Origin: Erwinia sp039023475
GTDB lineage: Bacteria; Pseudomonadota; Gammaproteobacteria; Enterobacterales; Enterobacteriaceae
Reading direction: 5' to 3'
NCBI RefSeq assembly: GCF_039023475.1
Contig: NZ_JBCHVB010000007.1
Location: 1-64,000 of the forward strand
DNA length: 64,000 nt
Position numbers and translations under genes: made by a program. Every line of letters begins with the position of its first letter. The stretch's first letter is position 1. Below are positions 51,707 through 61,031 of the stretch, piece after piece. The notes beneath the pieces were generated by a model. It worked only from the letters and a program-made list of their open reading frames with translations, did not search any database and was not told where the DNA came from.

Positions 51707-52693
51707 TCAGGCGGTCGCCGTGCGTCTCATTTCATTAGCGGTTTTAATTTTCTGTAGCAAAATAAATTGCTTCGGATGCCGTAAAAGAAGCCTCTCTTTC
51801 AGATTTTCAGGACGGATATTACGGCCCAGAACGCGAATCGCATCGATCACCGGAGGCGGCACATCGGTACGGTTGTACATCGAGATATAGATCATCAGCC
51901 GGAACGAATGCAGCAGATAGTTTCTGCGGATGCGCTGTGACAGCGGGCTGTTGTCCGTGTTGGCGCTCAGCACATCGAGAGATTGGGTAAAGGCATCATA
52001 GCGCGCCTGAAAATAGTGGTCCGGTTTATGGCTGTTGGTCAGGGAACCGTTGCGGATACGCTGCCTGTAGTAGGTTTCCTTACTCACCCATGCCTGGCCG
52101 GCGTGCAGAAATGCGCCGAGCGTAAAGCAGTGATCCTCATGAACCCGATCGTGGAAGCTCAGCTGATGCTTAATAACCAGCGCTTTTCTGACGATATAGT
52201 TCCATGCCGCAGAAGTGTAGCGACCGCTTGCCAGCAGGGAGGAAAGCACCTCGCGGGCCTGCGTCAACCCTGACAGCGTATGCCTGACCTTAAACTGGGT
52301 TCTTTCAGGCTGCTCTTCAACGAAGGTTATTGAGTTAAAGCAAAACAGGTCCGTTTCAGGATGGGCGTTGATAACGTCGCTAAACTCGCTGAACATCCCC
52401 TCGCACACAATGTCGTCCGGATCGCAGAAAAAGAGATAGTCTCCCTTTGCCGCTGCGATACCAGTATCTCTGGCTAAACCCGCGCCCTGATTCTGGGTGG
52501 TGATAACGGTAACCGAGTCGTTAGCGGCGTAATGCTGCTCAACAAGCGTCCCGGTGCCATCCGTGGAACCATCGTTAACCACGATGATTTCGTAAGGAAT
52601 GGAAACCTGCTCTGTCAGTGAGTCGATACATTCAATTATATACTCACGCACATTGAATGCCGGTATGATCACCGATAACAAGATGGAATTCAT
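51707..52693 (-). CDS. Family 2 glycosyltransferase
   Basis: 328 residues, GT-A fold inverting transferase: SVIIPAFNVREYIIECIDSL at the N-terminus, IIVVNDGSTDGT, NQGAGLARDTGI and the nucleotide-sugar metal motif DPDD (91-94). Probably adds one sugar to a lipid-linked oligosaccharide handled by the neighbouring flippase, 47 bp downstream. Sugar specificity cannot be read from sequence. Confidence 0.88.
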   Translation of the reverse strand: MNSILLSVIIPAFNVREYIIECIDSLTEQVSIPYEIIVVNDGSTDGTGTLVEQHYAANDSVTVITTQNQGAGLARDTGIAAAKGDYLFFCDPDDIVCEGMFSEFSDVINAHPETDLFCFNSITFVEEQPERTQFKVRHTLSGLTQAREVLSSLLASGRYTSAAWNYIVRKALVIKHQLSFHDRVHEDHCFTLGAFLHAGQAWVSKETYYRQRIRNGSLTNSHKPDHYFQARYDAFTQSLDVLSANTDNSPLSQRIRRNYLLHSFRLMIYISMYNRTDVPPPVIDAIRVLGRNIRPENLKERLLLRHPKQFILLQKIKTANEMRRTATA

Positions 52694-52804
52694 TGGCTTA
52701 CCCTTGATTTCTTAATATAAAGCATAAAATAGATTATCCACTGAAAATGGGAAGTGAAATGAAAAACGTCACTCATGATGGCGAGCAGGAAACCGGCAGC
52801 ACTA

Positions 52805-52818
52805 TAGGAATATTCTCA
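52805..52818 (-). promoter_or_regulatory. RcsAB-box candidate upstream of the glycosyltransferase
   Basis: TAGGAATATTCTCA matches the RcsAB consensus TAAGAATATTCCTA at 11 of 14 positions and sits 112 bp before the glycosyltransferase start. A weaker match is at 53333-53346. Confidence 0.4.
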
Positions 52819-53930
52819 CCAATGCGCATCCTGCTTACATCATTTACTGAATCAATGAACGCCTTTTCGCGTTTTCACTTCCCCTCGTAAAAAAATCGCT
52901 TTTTAACAGAAGCGTTTTGTTATGGTCATAAAAGCACGTATCGTAAATACTCTTTTACTTATGCTGTCGCTTCTGCTTGGTTAAGCTTCCCACGTTGTTC
53001 AGGATGCTGCTTCTGACAACCTTAAAAAGGCAGCCTACAGGATCTGCCGATACGTTATTTACTGATAGCGGGAGAAGTCTTAAAAACGGGTTTATGGCCA
53101 CACCTTTTAAGGCGGTTTTACTCAACCGGGCGAAGCCTGTCCGCTTCCTGAACAAAAGATCGGCATTGGGAGTGCGACTTTTCTTAATACACCTACGCGG
53201 CGTCCACGTTGACGCTGGCTGAATTCTGCGTAATGCAATCAATAAAGAATAGTTTTTGATAACAATGGCAGCATTTCTTTCAGGATGAATAGCCGGACAT
53301 TTGCAGGAAAAATAGCGCCTCCCGTCAAGAATAAAGAATATTCTGATTGCTCTGGCCGCGCTCATTTTTTGGTTTGATACAGATAATTCACCGCTTCCCG
53401 CACCGGGAACCCGAGGTATGATATTTGCGGTTTGAATTTTTCTTGCCGCAGGTCCGCTCTCGCAAACGCCAATTATCATATTGCCACCATTTTAATCAGT
53501 GTCGCAGTCAGGCCAGTCTTCAGGATACTATGAAAAAGTACCGCAATTATTTGGTGAGGTCTAGCACAATAATTTGAGCCATGCCTTTTAAGAAAAATCT
53601 CAGGGCGAGATATTTATAATATATATTTCTATCAGGCTATATCGGATAACTATTTATTCCAAAAATAAACCCTTAAAAAAATTAATTAAAACACTTCACA
53701 GTGAATGACATTATTCACGCCACTCCTGTTACGACCTGCCCTGCTGTAAGAACAGCGGCAGACAGGCTTCCGCTCCAAAAACGCCGCCCGGATAACGCCT
53801 ACCCTACCTATAAATCAGAAAACATAATAAAGTTAATACGATGAAAATCGTAAATTCCGGATTGAAGATATAAACAATGGGCAAACCTTATGTAGCAAGA
53901 ATTTACAAGCAACTTTTACACAGATATTCC

Positions 53931-53956
53931 CCTAAATAGCCGATTTGTTATTTAGG
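53931..53956. repeat. Perfect inverted repeat in the mutS-proximal gap
   Basis: CCTAAATA and TATTTAGG separated by 10 bp. It could be an operator or hairpin; no adjacent gene uses it obviously. Confidence 0.7.
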
Positions 53957-54438
53957 AGGTTGCGTTATAAATGCGGCATGGCTCGGTTTTTAAAGAAAAA
54001 ATAAGACTATAGAAATACGCAGGCCGCTCAGTAGCGGGTAAACTGATGCCACGATCGCGACAGCAGGAAAAAGCGGCGTCTGCGCTGTCGAACTGGCAAC
54101 TGTAGTGGTATGGCCCATCGGCCGTGAAGTTTACAGGAAATCTCTTTTTACCTGTGACAGCCCGTTACTCGCCAGGCTAATATAGCGGGAGAAAATGCCT
54201 GACGCTCCTGCCGGGTAAGCCCCGGCCTTCACCGACGTCTGCGTCCGTCGCCCTCTTTTCTTCTCCCCGGATGACGAGGATTTGCCAGACCCTTTCGCTG
54301 TCTGACAGGCGCCTTTCAGGCTACCAGCTGATTAATCAAGCTACAGCCACCCTGCTGCGCTAAATCGACCTGATGTCTGGTGAGAATGATAACATTCATA
54401 TTTAATTTAAAATTCAATGGACTGGAGAGCTCGACCCG

Positions 54439-56994
54439 ATGAACAACACCGAAAAGCTATCCTCACACACTCCAATGATGCAGCAGTATCTGCGCCTGAA
54501 GGCCGAGCATCCGGAAATCCTGCTGTTTTATCGTATGGGGGATTTCTATGAGCTGTTTTACGATGATGCCAAACGTGCTTCTCAGCTGCTTGATATCTCG
54601 CTGACTAAACGCGGCGCTTCCGCCGGTGAGCCAATACCGATGGCGGGCGTCCCACATCATGCCGTAGAGAACTATCTTGCCAGGCTGGTCAACCTGGGCG
54701 AGTCGGTGGCGATCTGTGAACAGATTGGCGATCCGGCGCTCAGTAAAGGGCCGGTTGAGCGTAAGGTGGTGCGCATCGTGACGCCTGGCACCATCAGCGA
54801 TGAAGCGCTGCTTCAGGAGCGCCAGGATAATCTGCTGGCGGCGATCTGGCAGGATTCACGCGGCTTTGGCTACGCGACTCTGGATATCAGCTCCGGCCGC
54901 TTCCGCCTCGCGGAACCTGGCGACCTTGAAACCATGGCCGCCGAGCTACAGCGTACTAACCCGGCTGAACTGCTCTATGCGGAAGATTTCCCGGCGATGT
55001 CGCTGATTGAGAATCGCCGCGGCCTGCGCCGGCGTCCGCTGTGGGAGTTTGAAATTGATACCGCCCGGCAGCAGCTGAATATGCAGTTTGGCACCCGGGA
55101 TCTGCGCGGCTTTGGCGTTGAAAAGGCGGAGCTGGCGCTGCGGGCAGCGGGCTGTCTGCTGCAATATGCCAAAGACACTCAGCGTACCTCACTGCCCCAT
55201 ATCCGTTCGCTGATGATGGATCGCCAGCAGGACAGCATCATTATGGATGCTGCCACCCGGCGCAACCTGGAGCTTACCCAGAACCTGGCGGGCGGCACGG
55301 AGAATACGCTCGCCTCGGTGCTGGACAGAACCGTCACGCCGATGGGCAGCCGTATGCTGAAGCGCTGGCTGCATATGCCGGTTCGCCATCAGGAAACCCT
55401 GACGCACCGTCAGCAAAGTATCGGCGCGCTGCAGGATATTTCCGCCGAGCTTGCGCCTCTGCTGCGCCAGGTGGGCGATCTTGAACGTATTCTTGCCAGG
55501 CTGGCGCTGCGTACCGCCCGGCCACGCGATCTGGCCCGGATGCGCCATGCCTTCCAGCAGCTGCCTCAGCTCGACGGCCTGCTGGCCGATGCAGAAACGC
55601 CGCATCTGCAAAGCCTGCGCAGGCAGATGGGGCAGTTCGACGAACTGCGCGATCTGCTGGAAAAAGCGGTCATTGAAGCACCGCCGGTGCTGGTACGCGA
55701 CGGCGGCGTAATTGCGCCTGGCTACAATGCAGAGCTGGATGAGTGGCGCGCGCTGGCCGATGGCGCGACGGATTATCTCGATAAATTGGAAATTCGCGAA
55801 CGCGAGAAGCTGGGGCTGGATACCCTGAAGGTGGGCTTCAACGCCGTACATGGCTACTACATTCAGGTCAGCCGCGGACAGAGCCATCTGGTGCCGATCA
55901 ATTACGTTCGCCGCCAGACGCTGAAAAATGCCGAGCGCTACATTATTCCCGAGCTGAAAGAGTATGAAGATAAGGTACTGACCTCCAAAGGCAAGGCGCT
56001 GTCGCTGGAAAAAGCGCTCTATGAAGAGCTGTTCGACCTCCTGCTGCCACACCTGGAGGCGCTACAGCTTAGCGCCGCTGCCCTTGCGGAACTGGACGTG
56101 CTGGCGAACCTCGCCGAACGCGCCTGGACGCTGAACTACACCTGTCCGACGCTGACCGATAAACCGGGCATTAAGCTGACCGGTGGCCGCCATCCGGTGG
56201 TTGAACAGGTGCTGAAAGAGCCGTTTATTGCAAACCCGCTCTCGCTCTCGCCTCAGCGACGTATGCTGGTGATCACCGGCCCGAATATGGGCGGCAAAAG
56301 CACCTATATGCGTCAGGCGGCGCTGATCGCGCTGATGGCCTATATTGGCAGCTATGTGCCTGCTGAGCAGGCCGTTATCGGGCCGGTCGATCGCATCTTC
56401 ACCCGCGTGGGAGCCGCAGACGATCTCGCCTCCGGTCGTTCAACCTTTATGGTGGAGATGACCGAAACCGCCAATATTCTGCACAATGCCACCGAGCACA
56501 GTCTGGTGCTGATGGATGAAATAGGTCGGGGCACCTCCACTTATGACGGCCTTTCGCTGGCCTGGGCCTGCGCCGAAAGTCTGGCAAACCGCATTAAAGC
56601 GATGACGCTCTTTGCCACCCACTATTTTGAACTGACCACCCTGCCGGATAAGATGGAAGGCGTGGCGAATGTGCATCTGGACGCCATCGAGCACGGTGAC
56701 ACCATCGCCTTTATGCACAGCGTGCAGGACGGCGCCGCGAGCAAAAGCTATGGCCTGGCGGTGGCCGCGCTGGCGGGCGTACCTAAAGAGGTGATCAAAC
56801 GGGCGCGCCAGAAGCTGAAAGAGCTGGAAGCGATGTCGGGTAGTGCTGCGGCAACTCAGGCCGATGGCCCACAGCTGCCCTTGCTGGTAGAGGAAACCTC
56901 TCCTGCCGTAGAGGCGCTGGAAGCGCTGGACCCGGATTCGCTCTCTCCACGCCAGGCGCTGGAGTGGATCTACCGGCTCAAATCGCTGGTTTAA
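54439..56994 (+). CDS. mutS: DNA mismatch repair protein MutS
   Basis: Recognises mismatches and small loops and recruits MutL/MutH. 851 residues (E. coli 853). Mismatch-reading motif with Phe and Glu in GDFYELFYDDAKR near residue 35, connector and lever regions, ATPase with Walker A GPNMGGKSTYMRQ near residue 614, Walker B SLVLMDEIGRGTSTYDG and the HTH at ASKSYGLAVAALAGVP, C-terminal tetramer region. Convergent with rpoS. CTGGAGAG gives the ribosome site. Confidence 0.98.
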   Translation: MNNTEKLSSHTPMMQQYLRLKAEHPEILLFYRMGDFYELFYDDAKRASQLLDISLTKRGASAGEPIPMAGVPHHAVENYLARLVNLGESVAICEQIGDPALSKGPVERKVVRIVTPGTISDEALLQERQDNLLAAIWQDSRGFGYATLDISSGRFRLAEPGDLETMAAELQRTNPAELLYAEDFPAMSLIENRRGLRRRPLWEFEIDTARQQLNMQFGTRDLRGFGVEKAELALRAAGCLLQYAKDTQRTSLPHIRSLMMDRQQDSIIMDAATRRNLELTQNLAGGTENTLASVLDRTVTPMGSRMLKRWLHMPVRHQETLTHRQQSIGALQDISAELAPLLRQVGDLERILARLALRTARPRDLARMRHAFQQLPQLDGLLADAETPHLQSLRRQMGQFDELRDLLEKAVIEAPPVLVRDGGVIAPGYNAELDEWRALADGATDYLDKLEIREREKLGLDTLKVGFNAVHGYYIQVSRGQSHLVPINYVRRQTLKNAERYIIPELKEYEDKVLTSKGKALSLEKALYEELFDLLLPHLEALQLSAAALAELDVLANLAERAWTLNYTCPTLTDKPGIKLTGGRHPVVEQVLKEPFIANPLSLSPQRRMLVITGPNMGGKSTYMRQAALIALMAYIGSYVPAEQAVIGPVDRIFTRVGAADDLASGRSTFMVEMTETANILHNATEHSLVLMDEIGRGTSTYDGLSLAWACAESLANRIKAMTLFATHYFELTTLPDKMEGVANVHLDAIEHGDTIAFMHSVQDGAASKSYGLAVAALAGVPKEVIKRARQKLKELEAMSGSAAATQADGPQLPLLVEETSPAVEALEALDPDSLSPRQALEWIYRLKSLV

Positions 56995-57084
56995 AACGCC
57001 CCACAGGCCCGTGGAGAGCAGCGGGCCTGCCCTCACTCAATTCAGTTTTTTGCCGTACGTTTACCCTCAGGAAGGTAAAGATCG

Positions 57085-57108
57085 CTGGCTGGCTGGCTGG
57101 CTGGCTGG
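57085..57108. repeat. Tetranucleotide repeat (CTGG)6
   Basis: Six perfect CTGG units in the mutS 3' region, about 90 bp after its stop and before the shared terminator. Confidence 0.95.
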
Positions 57109-57145
57109 GACAATATAAAGGGAAGATTCCGGGAACGACAGGCAA

Positions 57146-57176
57146 TAAAAAAGCGGTGGTTTGCACCACCGCTTTT
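57146..57176. terminator. Bidirectional terminator of mutS and rpoS
   Basis: Stem AAAGCGGTGGT / ACCACCGCTTT with A and T runs on the two sides. Confidence 0.85.
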
Positions 57177-57203
57177 CGCATTAACTACCGAAGTATCTGA
57201 CGT

Positions 57204-58196
57204 TTACTCGCGAAACAGGGCTTCAATATTCAGACCCTGCGCCTGGAGGATTTCACGCAGACGACGCAGGCCTTCAACCTGAATCTGACGGACACGTTCG
57301 CGGGTCAGACCAATTTCGCGACCCACATCTTCTAACGTGGCCGCTTCATAGCCTAACAGGCCAAAGCGACGAGCCAGTACTTCACGCTGTTTGGCGTTCA
57401 GTTCGAACAGCCATTTGACGATGCTCTGCTTCATGTCATCGTCCTGTGTGGTATCTTCCGGACCGTTGTCTTTCTCATCGGCCAGAATATCCAACAGCGC
57501 TTTCTCAGAATCCCCGCCCAGCGGCGTATCTACTGAGGTAATGCGTTCGTTGAGGCGCAGCATGCGGCTGACGTCGTCAACAGGCTTATCGAGTTGTTCT
57601 GCAATTTCTTCCGCACTGGGTTCATGATCCAGCTTGTGCGCCAGTTCACGTGCGGTGCGCAGATAAACGTTCAGTTCTTTAACAATGTGAATCGGCAGGC
57701 GAATGGTACGGGTTTGGTTCATAATAGCCCGTTCAATCGTCTGACGAATCCACCAGGTAGCGTAGGTGGAGAAGCGGAACCCTCTTTCCGGGTCAAACTT
57801 TTCTACCGCACGGATTAACCCGAGGTTACCTTCTTCAATCAGATCCAGCAAAGCCAGACCGCGATTGCTGTAACGACGGGCGATCTTCACTACCAGACGC
57901 AAGTTACTTTCGATCATGCGGCGGCGTGATGGTACATCACCACGGAGTGCACGACGAGCGAAGAACACTTCTTCCTCTGCCGTTAACAGGGGAGAATAAC
58001 CGATCTCTCCCAGGTAGAGCTGCGTCGCGTCCAGCACGCGTTGCGTTGCGCCTTGTGACAGCAGCTCTTCTTCAGCTAATTCATTATCAGCAGGTTCATT
58101 TCCGACAAGAGCCTTCTCATCAAAAATCTCAGCTCCGTTTTCGTCGAATTCCGCGTCTTCATGTAACTCGTTCACTTTCAGCGTATTCTGGCTCAT
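57204..58196 (-). CDS. rpoS: RNA polymerase sigma factor RpoS
   Basis: Stationary-phase and general-stress sigma factor. 330 residues as in E. coli. Region 1.1 start MSQNTLKVNELHEDAEFDENG, region 2 (RRMIESNLRLVVKIARRYSNRGLALLDLIEEGNLGLIRAVEKFDPERGFRFSTYATWWIRQTIERAI as a whole; -10 recognition in its end), region 3 and region 4 HTH (TLEDVGREIGLTRERVRQIQVEGLRRLREIL). Its main promoter in E. coli lies inside nlpD, which has the same arrangement here. Confidence 0.98.
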   Translation of the reverse strand: MSQNTLKVNELHEDAEFDENGAEIFDEKALVGNEPADNELAEEELLSQGATQRVLDATQLYLGEIGYSPLLTAEEEVFFARRALRGDVPSRRRMIESNLRLVVKIARRYSNRGLALLDLIEEGNLGLIRAVEKFDPERGFRFSTYATWWIRQTIERAIMNQTRTIRLPIHIVKELNVYLRTARELAHKLDHEPSAEEIAEQLDKPVDDVSRMLRLNERITSVDTPLGGDSEKALLDILADEKDNGPEDTTQDDDMKQSIVKWLFELNAKQREVLARRFGLLGYEAATLEDVGREIGLTRERVRQIQVEGLRRLREILQAQGLNIEALFRE

Positions 58197-58246
58197 AAGC
58201 GGCTCCTACCCGTGATCCCAGGGCAGAACACCAGGGTTCTGCCGGT

Positions 58247-59314
58247 TTATCGCTGCGGTAAATAACGCAACGGGTTTACGGATTTCCCCTTGTAACGAAT
58301 TTCAAAATGCAATCTAACAGAACTTGTTCCTGTGCTCCCCATCGTTGCGATTTTTTGACCCGCTTTGACTTCCTGCTGTTCGCGGACCAACATCGTATCG
58401 TTGTGAGCATAGGCACTCAGGTAGTCATCATTATGCTTAATGATGATCAGATTACCGTAACCGCGTAGGGCATTACCGGCATAAACAACCCGCCCGGAAG
58501 CGGTTGAGATGACAGCCTGACCTCGCGACCCCGCGATATCAATCCCTTTGTTGCCTCCTTCAGAAGCAGAAAAGTTATCGATAATCTTACCGCTAGTTGG
58601 CCAGAGCCAGCTCCCCACCGGGGCTGAACTGGTCGTTGTGCTGCTAACGGTCGGAGCGGTAACCGGCGCTGTTGTCGTCGCAACAGTATTTGTACCGGAT
58701 GAAGGCAACATCTTGCCCCCACTTGATTTACCTGAATTTCCAGAATACGTAATAACTGGCTGCTGTGCAACCGTTCCGCCTTTAATTTGTGCGCTTCCAG
58801 GAGTAGTCGGAACGCCGCCTGCCGAATCATCCGCCGCGGTAATGGCATTGCCACCGGTGAGGGTGCCACCTGAGCTGTTACTAACCTGCAACTGCTGGCC
58901 CACATTCAATTCATAAGGCGCAGGAATGTTGTTTCGCTGCGCTAAATCGCGGAAATCATTGCCGGTAATCCAGGCAATATAAAACAGCGTATCGCCGCGT
59001 TTGACGGTATAGGACTGACCGCTGTAGCTACCTTTAGGAATATTCCCATACGAACGATTGTAAACAATACGCCCATTTTGCGTCACGACGTTCCCATTCG
59101 TTCCCGTACTGCTTGCGGAAGAAGCGTTACCGGAAATGGAGGTGGGGCGATTAATCAAGCCGCCGCCGTTTCCCGCAGTCGCGTCGCTGCGGCTGCCTAC
59201 GGCGCTGATGGGTGCCTGTGCGTTGTCTGTGCTGGAACAGCCAGCAAGCCAAAAACCAACAAGTGAAACGGCCGCAATCCGGCTCAAATTGAATACTGGG
59301 CTTCCCGTGCTCAT
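58247..59314 (-). CDS. nlpD: Murein hydrolase activator NlpD
   Basis: Outer-membrane lipoprotein that activates AmiC at the division site. 355 residues. Lipobox FWLAGC (Cys about 26), LysM domain (SYTVKRGDTLFYIAWITGNDFRDLAQRN), low-complexity Ser/Thr/Gly linker (about 160-235), C-terminal LytM/M23 domain that lacks zinc ligands (NKGIDIAG instead of HxGxD; LHFEIR instead of HxH), which marks activators rather than enzymes. 50 bp before rpoS. Confidence 0.96.
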   Translation of the reverse strand: MSTGSPVFNLSRIAAVSLVGFWLAGCSSTDNAQAPISAVGSRSDATAGNGGGLINRPTSISGNASSASSTGTNGNVVTQNGRIVYNRSYGNIPKGSYSGQSYTVKRGDTLFYIAWITGNDFRDLAQRNNIPAPYELNVGQQLQVSNSSGGTLTGGNAITAADDSAGGVPTTPGSAQIKGGTVAQQPVITYSGNSGKSSGGKMLPSSGTNTVATTTAPVTAPTVSSTTTSSAPVGSWLWPTSGKIIDNFSASEGGNKGIDIAGSRGQAVISTASGRVVYAGNALRGYGNLIIIKHNDDYLSAYAHNDTMLVREQQEVKAGQKIATMGSTGTSSVRLHFEIRYKGKSVNPLRYLPQR

Positions 59315-59477
59315 TTATATCCCCCGCTACGGCAAAACGTTGGCGACTGACCGTGACAAGCGCTGCCGGTCAGTCACCGATGATAACTGATAAAACTAAA
59401 TGGAGATGGTAACAATATCGCTGACCAGGTGCCATTAACAGATGTATGTAAATGCGTATGGTGCTGGGCGCGGCAAG

Positions 59478-60104
59478 TCAGGCCAGATCGCCTTTCACCA
59501 GCGGCACAAAGCGCACCGGCTCCACCGTTTCGACGCAAAATTCGCCGGCCCGGCGGCGTATACGCTTGAGCTGCTGCTGCTCTTCACCCACCGGCAGCAC
59601 CAGAATGCCCCCTTCATCCAGCTGGGACATTAGCTCAACCGGGATTTCCGGCGGCGCGGCGGTGACGATAATGGCATCAAAAGGCCCGCGCGACGGCCAG
59701 CCCTGCCACCCGTCGCCGTGGCGCGTAGAAACGTTATGCAGATCCAGCTGCTTCAGACGGCGTTTCGCCTGCCACTGTAGTCCCTTGATGCGCTCAACAG
59801 AATAGACGTGCTCGACCAGGTGCGCCAGTATCGCGGTTTGATAGCCAGACCCCGTACCAATCTCCAGCACGCGTGAGGCGGGCGTCAGCTCCAGCAGTGA
59901 GGTCATTTTTGCCACCATATATGGCTGGGAAATGGTCTGGCCCGAGCCAATTGGCAAAGCCATATTATCCCAGGCTTTGTGCTCAAATGCTTCATCGACG
60001 AAACGCTCGCGCGGCACCTCTTCAATGGCTTGCAGCAACTTCTCGTCATTAATGCCCTGCTGGCGAAGCTGCGCCAGAAGCGTATCAATACGTCGGGTTA
60101 TCAT
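59478..60104 (-). CDS. pcm: Protein-L-isoaspartate O-methyltransferase
   Basis: Repairs isoaspartyl residues in aged proteins using SAM. 208 residues as in E. coli. SAM motif VLEIGTGSGYQTAILA, upstream GQTISQPYMVAKMTSLLEL and IIVTAAPPEIP. Start overlaps the surE stop by 4 bp. Confidence 0.97.
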   Translation of the reverse strand: MITRRIDTLLAQLRQQGINDEKLLQAIEEVPRERFVDEAFEHKAWDNMALPIGSGQTISQPYMVAKMTSLLELTPASRVLEIGTGSGYQTAILAHLVEHVYSVERIKGLQWQAKRRLKQLDLHNVSTRHGDGWQGWPSRGPFDAIIVTAAPPEIPVELMSQLDEGGILVLPVGEEQQQLKRIRRRAGEFCVETVEPVRFVPLVKGDLA

Positions 60105-60859
60105 TCGCAGCTGACTCCGGCGCTGGTCAGCCAGTCTGCGACCACAGTTTGTGCGGCGTGCGCCGTCAAATCCACATGCAGCGCCGTCACCGAAACGTAG
60201 CCTTCATCAACGGCGGCGAAATCAGTATCGGGACCGGCATCCAGCTTCTCGCCGGGCGGTCCAATCCAGTACATCATATTACCGCGGGGATCCTGCTGAG
60301 GAATCACCTGATCGCTGGGATGGCGGCTGCCACAGCGGGTGACCCGGATCCCTTTAATTTCAGAGAGCGGCAGATCGGGCACGTTGATATTGAGGATGCG
60401 GCCGGTGCGTAACGGCTCACGCTGAAGCCCACGCAGGATAGAACAGGTTATCGCCGCCGCGGTGTCGTAGTGCTTATGTCCATCCAGCGAGACGGCAAGC
60501 GCGGGCAGCCCAAGGTGACGCCCTTCCATTGCCGCCGCCACCGTACCGGAGTAGATAACGTCATCGCCCAGGTTTGGTCCGGCGTTAATACCTGAAACCA
60601 CGATATCCGGCCCCGGCCGCATCAGCGAATTCACGCCCAGATAGACGCAGTCGGTTGGCGTACCCATCTGCACGGCAATATCGCCGCCGGGGTAGCTGAA
60701 CGTCCGCAGCGGCGTCTCCAGCGTCAGAGAATTAGAGGCGCCGCTGCGATTGCGATCGGGGGCAACTACCTGCACCTCAGCAAATTCCCGCAGCGCCGCC
60801 GCCAGCGTCTGAATGCCTGGCGCATGAATACCGTCATCGTTACTCAGCAATATTCGCAT
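60101..60859 (-). CDS. surE: 5'/3'-nucleotidase SurE
   Basis: Metal-dependent nucleoside monophosphate phosphatase and exopolyphosphatase important in stationary phase. 252 residues. Metal motif LLSNDDG at the N-terminus, RSGASNSLT, VSGINAGPNLGDDVIYSGTVAAAMEG. Complete, but the truD gene that overlaps its start in E. coli is absent; the 20 bp that would encode the TruD C-terminus are kept only because surE uses them. Confidence 0.97.
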   Translation of the reverse strand: MRILLSNDDGIHAPGIQTLAAALREFAEVQVVAPDRNRSGASNSLTLETPLRTFSYPGGDIAVQMGTPTDCVYLGVNSLMRPGPDIVVSGINAGPNLGDDVIYSGTVAAAMEGRHLGLPALAVSLDGHKHYDTAAAITCSILRGLQREPLRTGRILNINVPDLPLSEIKGIRVTRCGSRHPSDQVIPQQDPRGNMMYWIGPPGEKLDAGPDTDFAAVDEGYVSVTALHVDLTAHAAQTVVADWLTSAGVSCE

Positions 60860-61031
60860 TTTTATCGTAACCCATTGAATATGTTAGAGCAGCCATGATA
60901 ACCGATAATTTCTTGTCCTGCTGGTTATCCTGTTTTAAGTTTGCTGCTCCGTTTTTGCGATCATCGGCAGCTTTTGAATGGGGGTATTCTAGCCGCTGGG
61001 TGGGGTTAGTGGTAGAGGGAAATTCTTTACC
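60860..61031. other. Core/prophage junction, probable attachment region
   Basis: 172 bp separating surE from the first prophage-type gene. Core order stops here: truD, ispF and ispD should follow. No integrase, tRNA or clear direct repeat is visible, so the exact attachment site cannot be fixed without the other end. The frame that in E. coli is the end of truD stays open for some 50 codons here but shows none of the TruD C-terminal motif. Confidence 0.5.

Larger units (their letters stand above)
52694..54438. other. 1.7-kb AT-rich region without a convincing gene
   Basis: Between the glycosyltransferase and mutS. It contains the RcsAB-like boxes, strongly AT-rich DNA at 53590-53700 (possible H-NS target), short inverted repeats (GTGAAT-N6-ATTCAC at 53701-53718; CCTAAATA-N10-TATTTAGG at 53931-53956; hairpin at 53738-53765) and short open frames with no family resemblance. 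It may be a relic of genes lost from this variable mutS-proximal site. Confidence 0.5.

Noticed and set aside
52955..53479. 174-codon open frame on the minus strand and an 81-codon frame opposite
   Set aside because: Codon use and composition are not gene-like, no ribosome site, no recognisable domain; probably chance.
54001..54100. Possible JUMPstart/ops element (GGCGGTAGC-like) near AGTAGCGGGTAA
   Set aside because: The ops core is not matched and there is no polysaccharide operon downstream; mutS follows.
60895..61031. TruD C-terminus in the frame overlapping the surE start
   Set aside because: The frame is open but lacks the conserved TruD ending; it reads as unrelated sequence apart from the last codons shared with surE.
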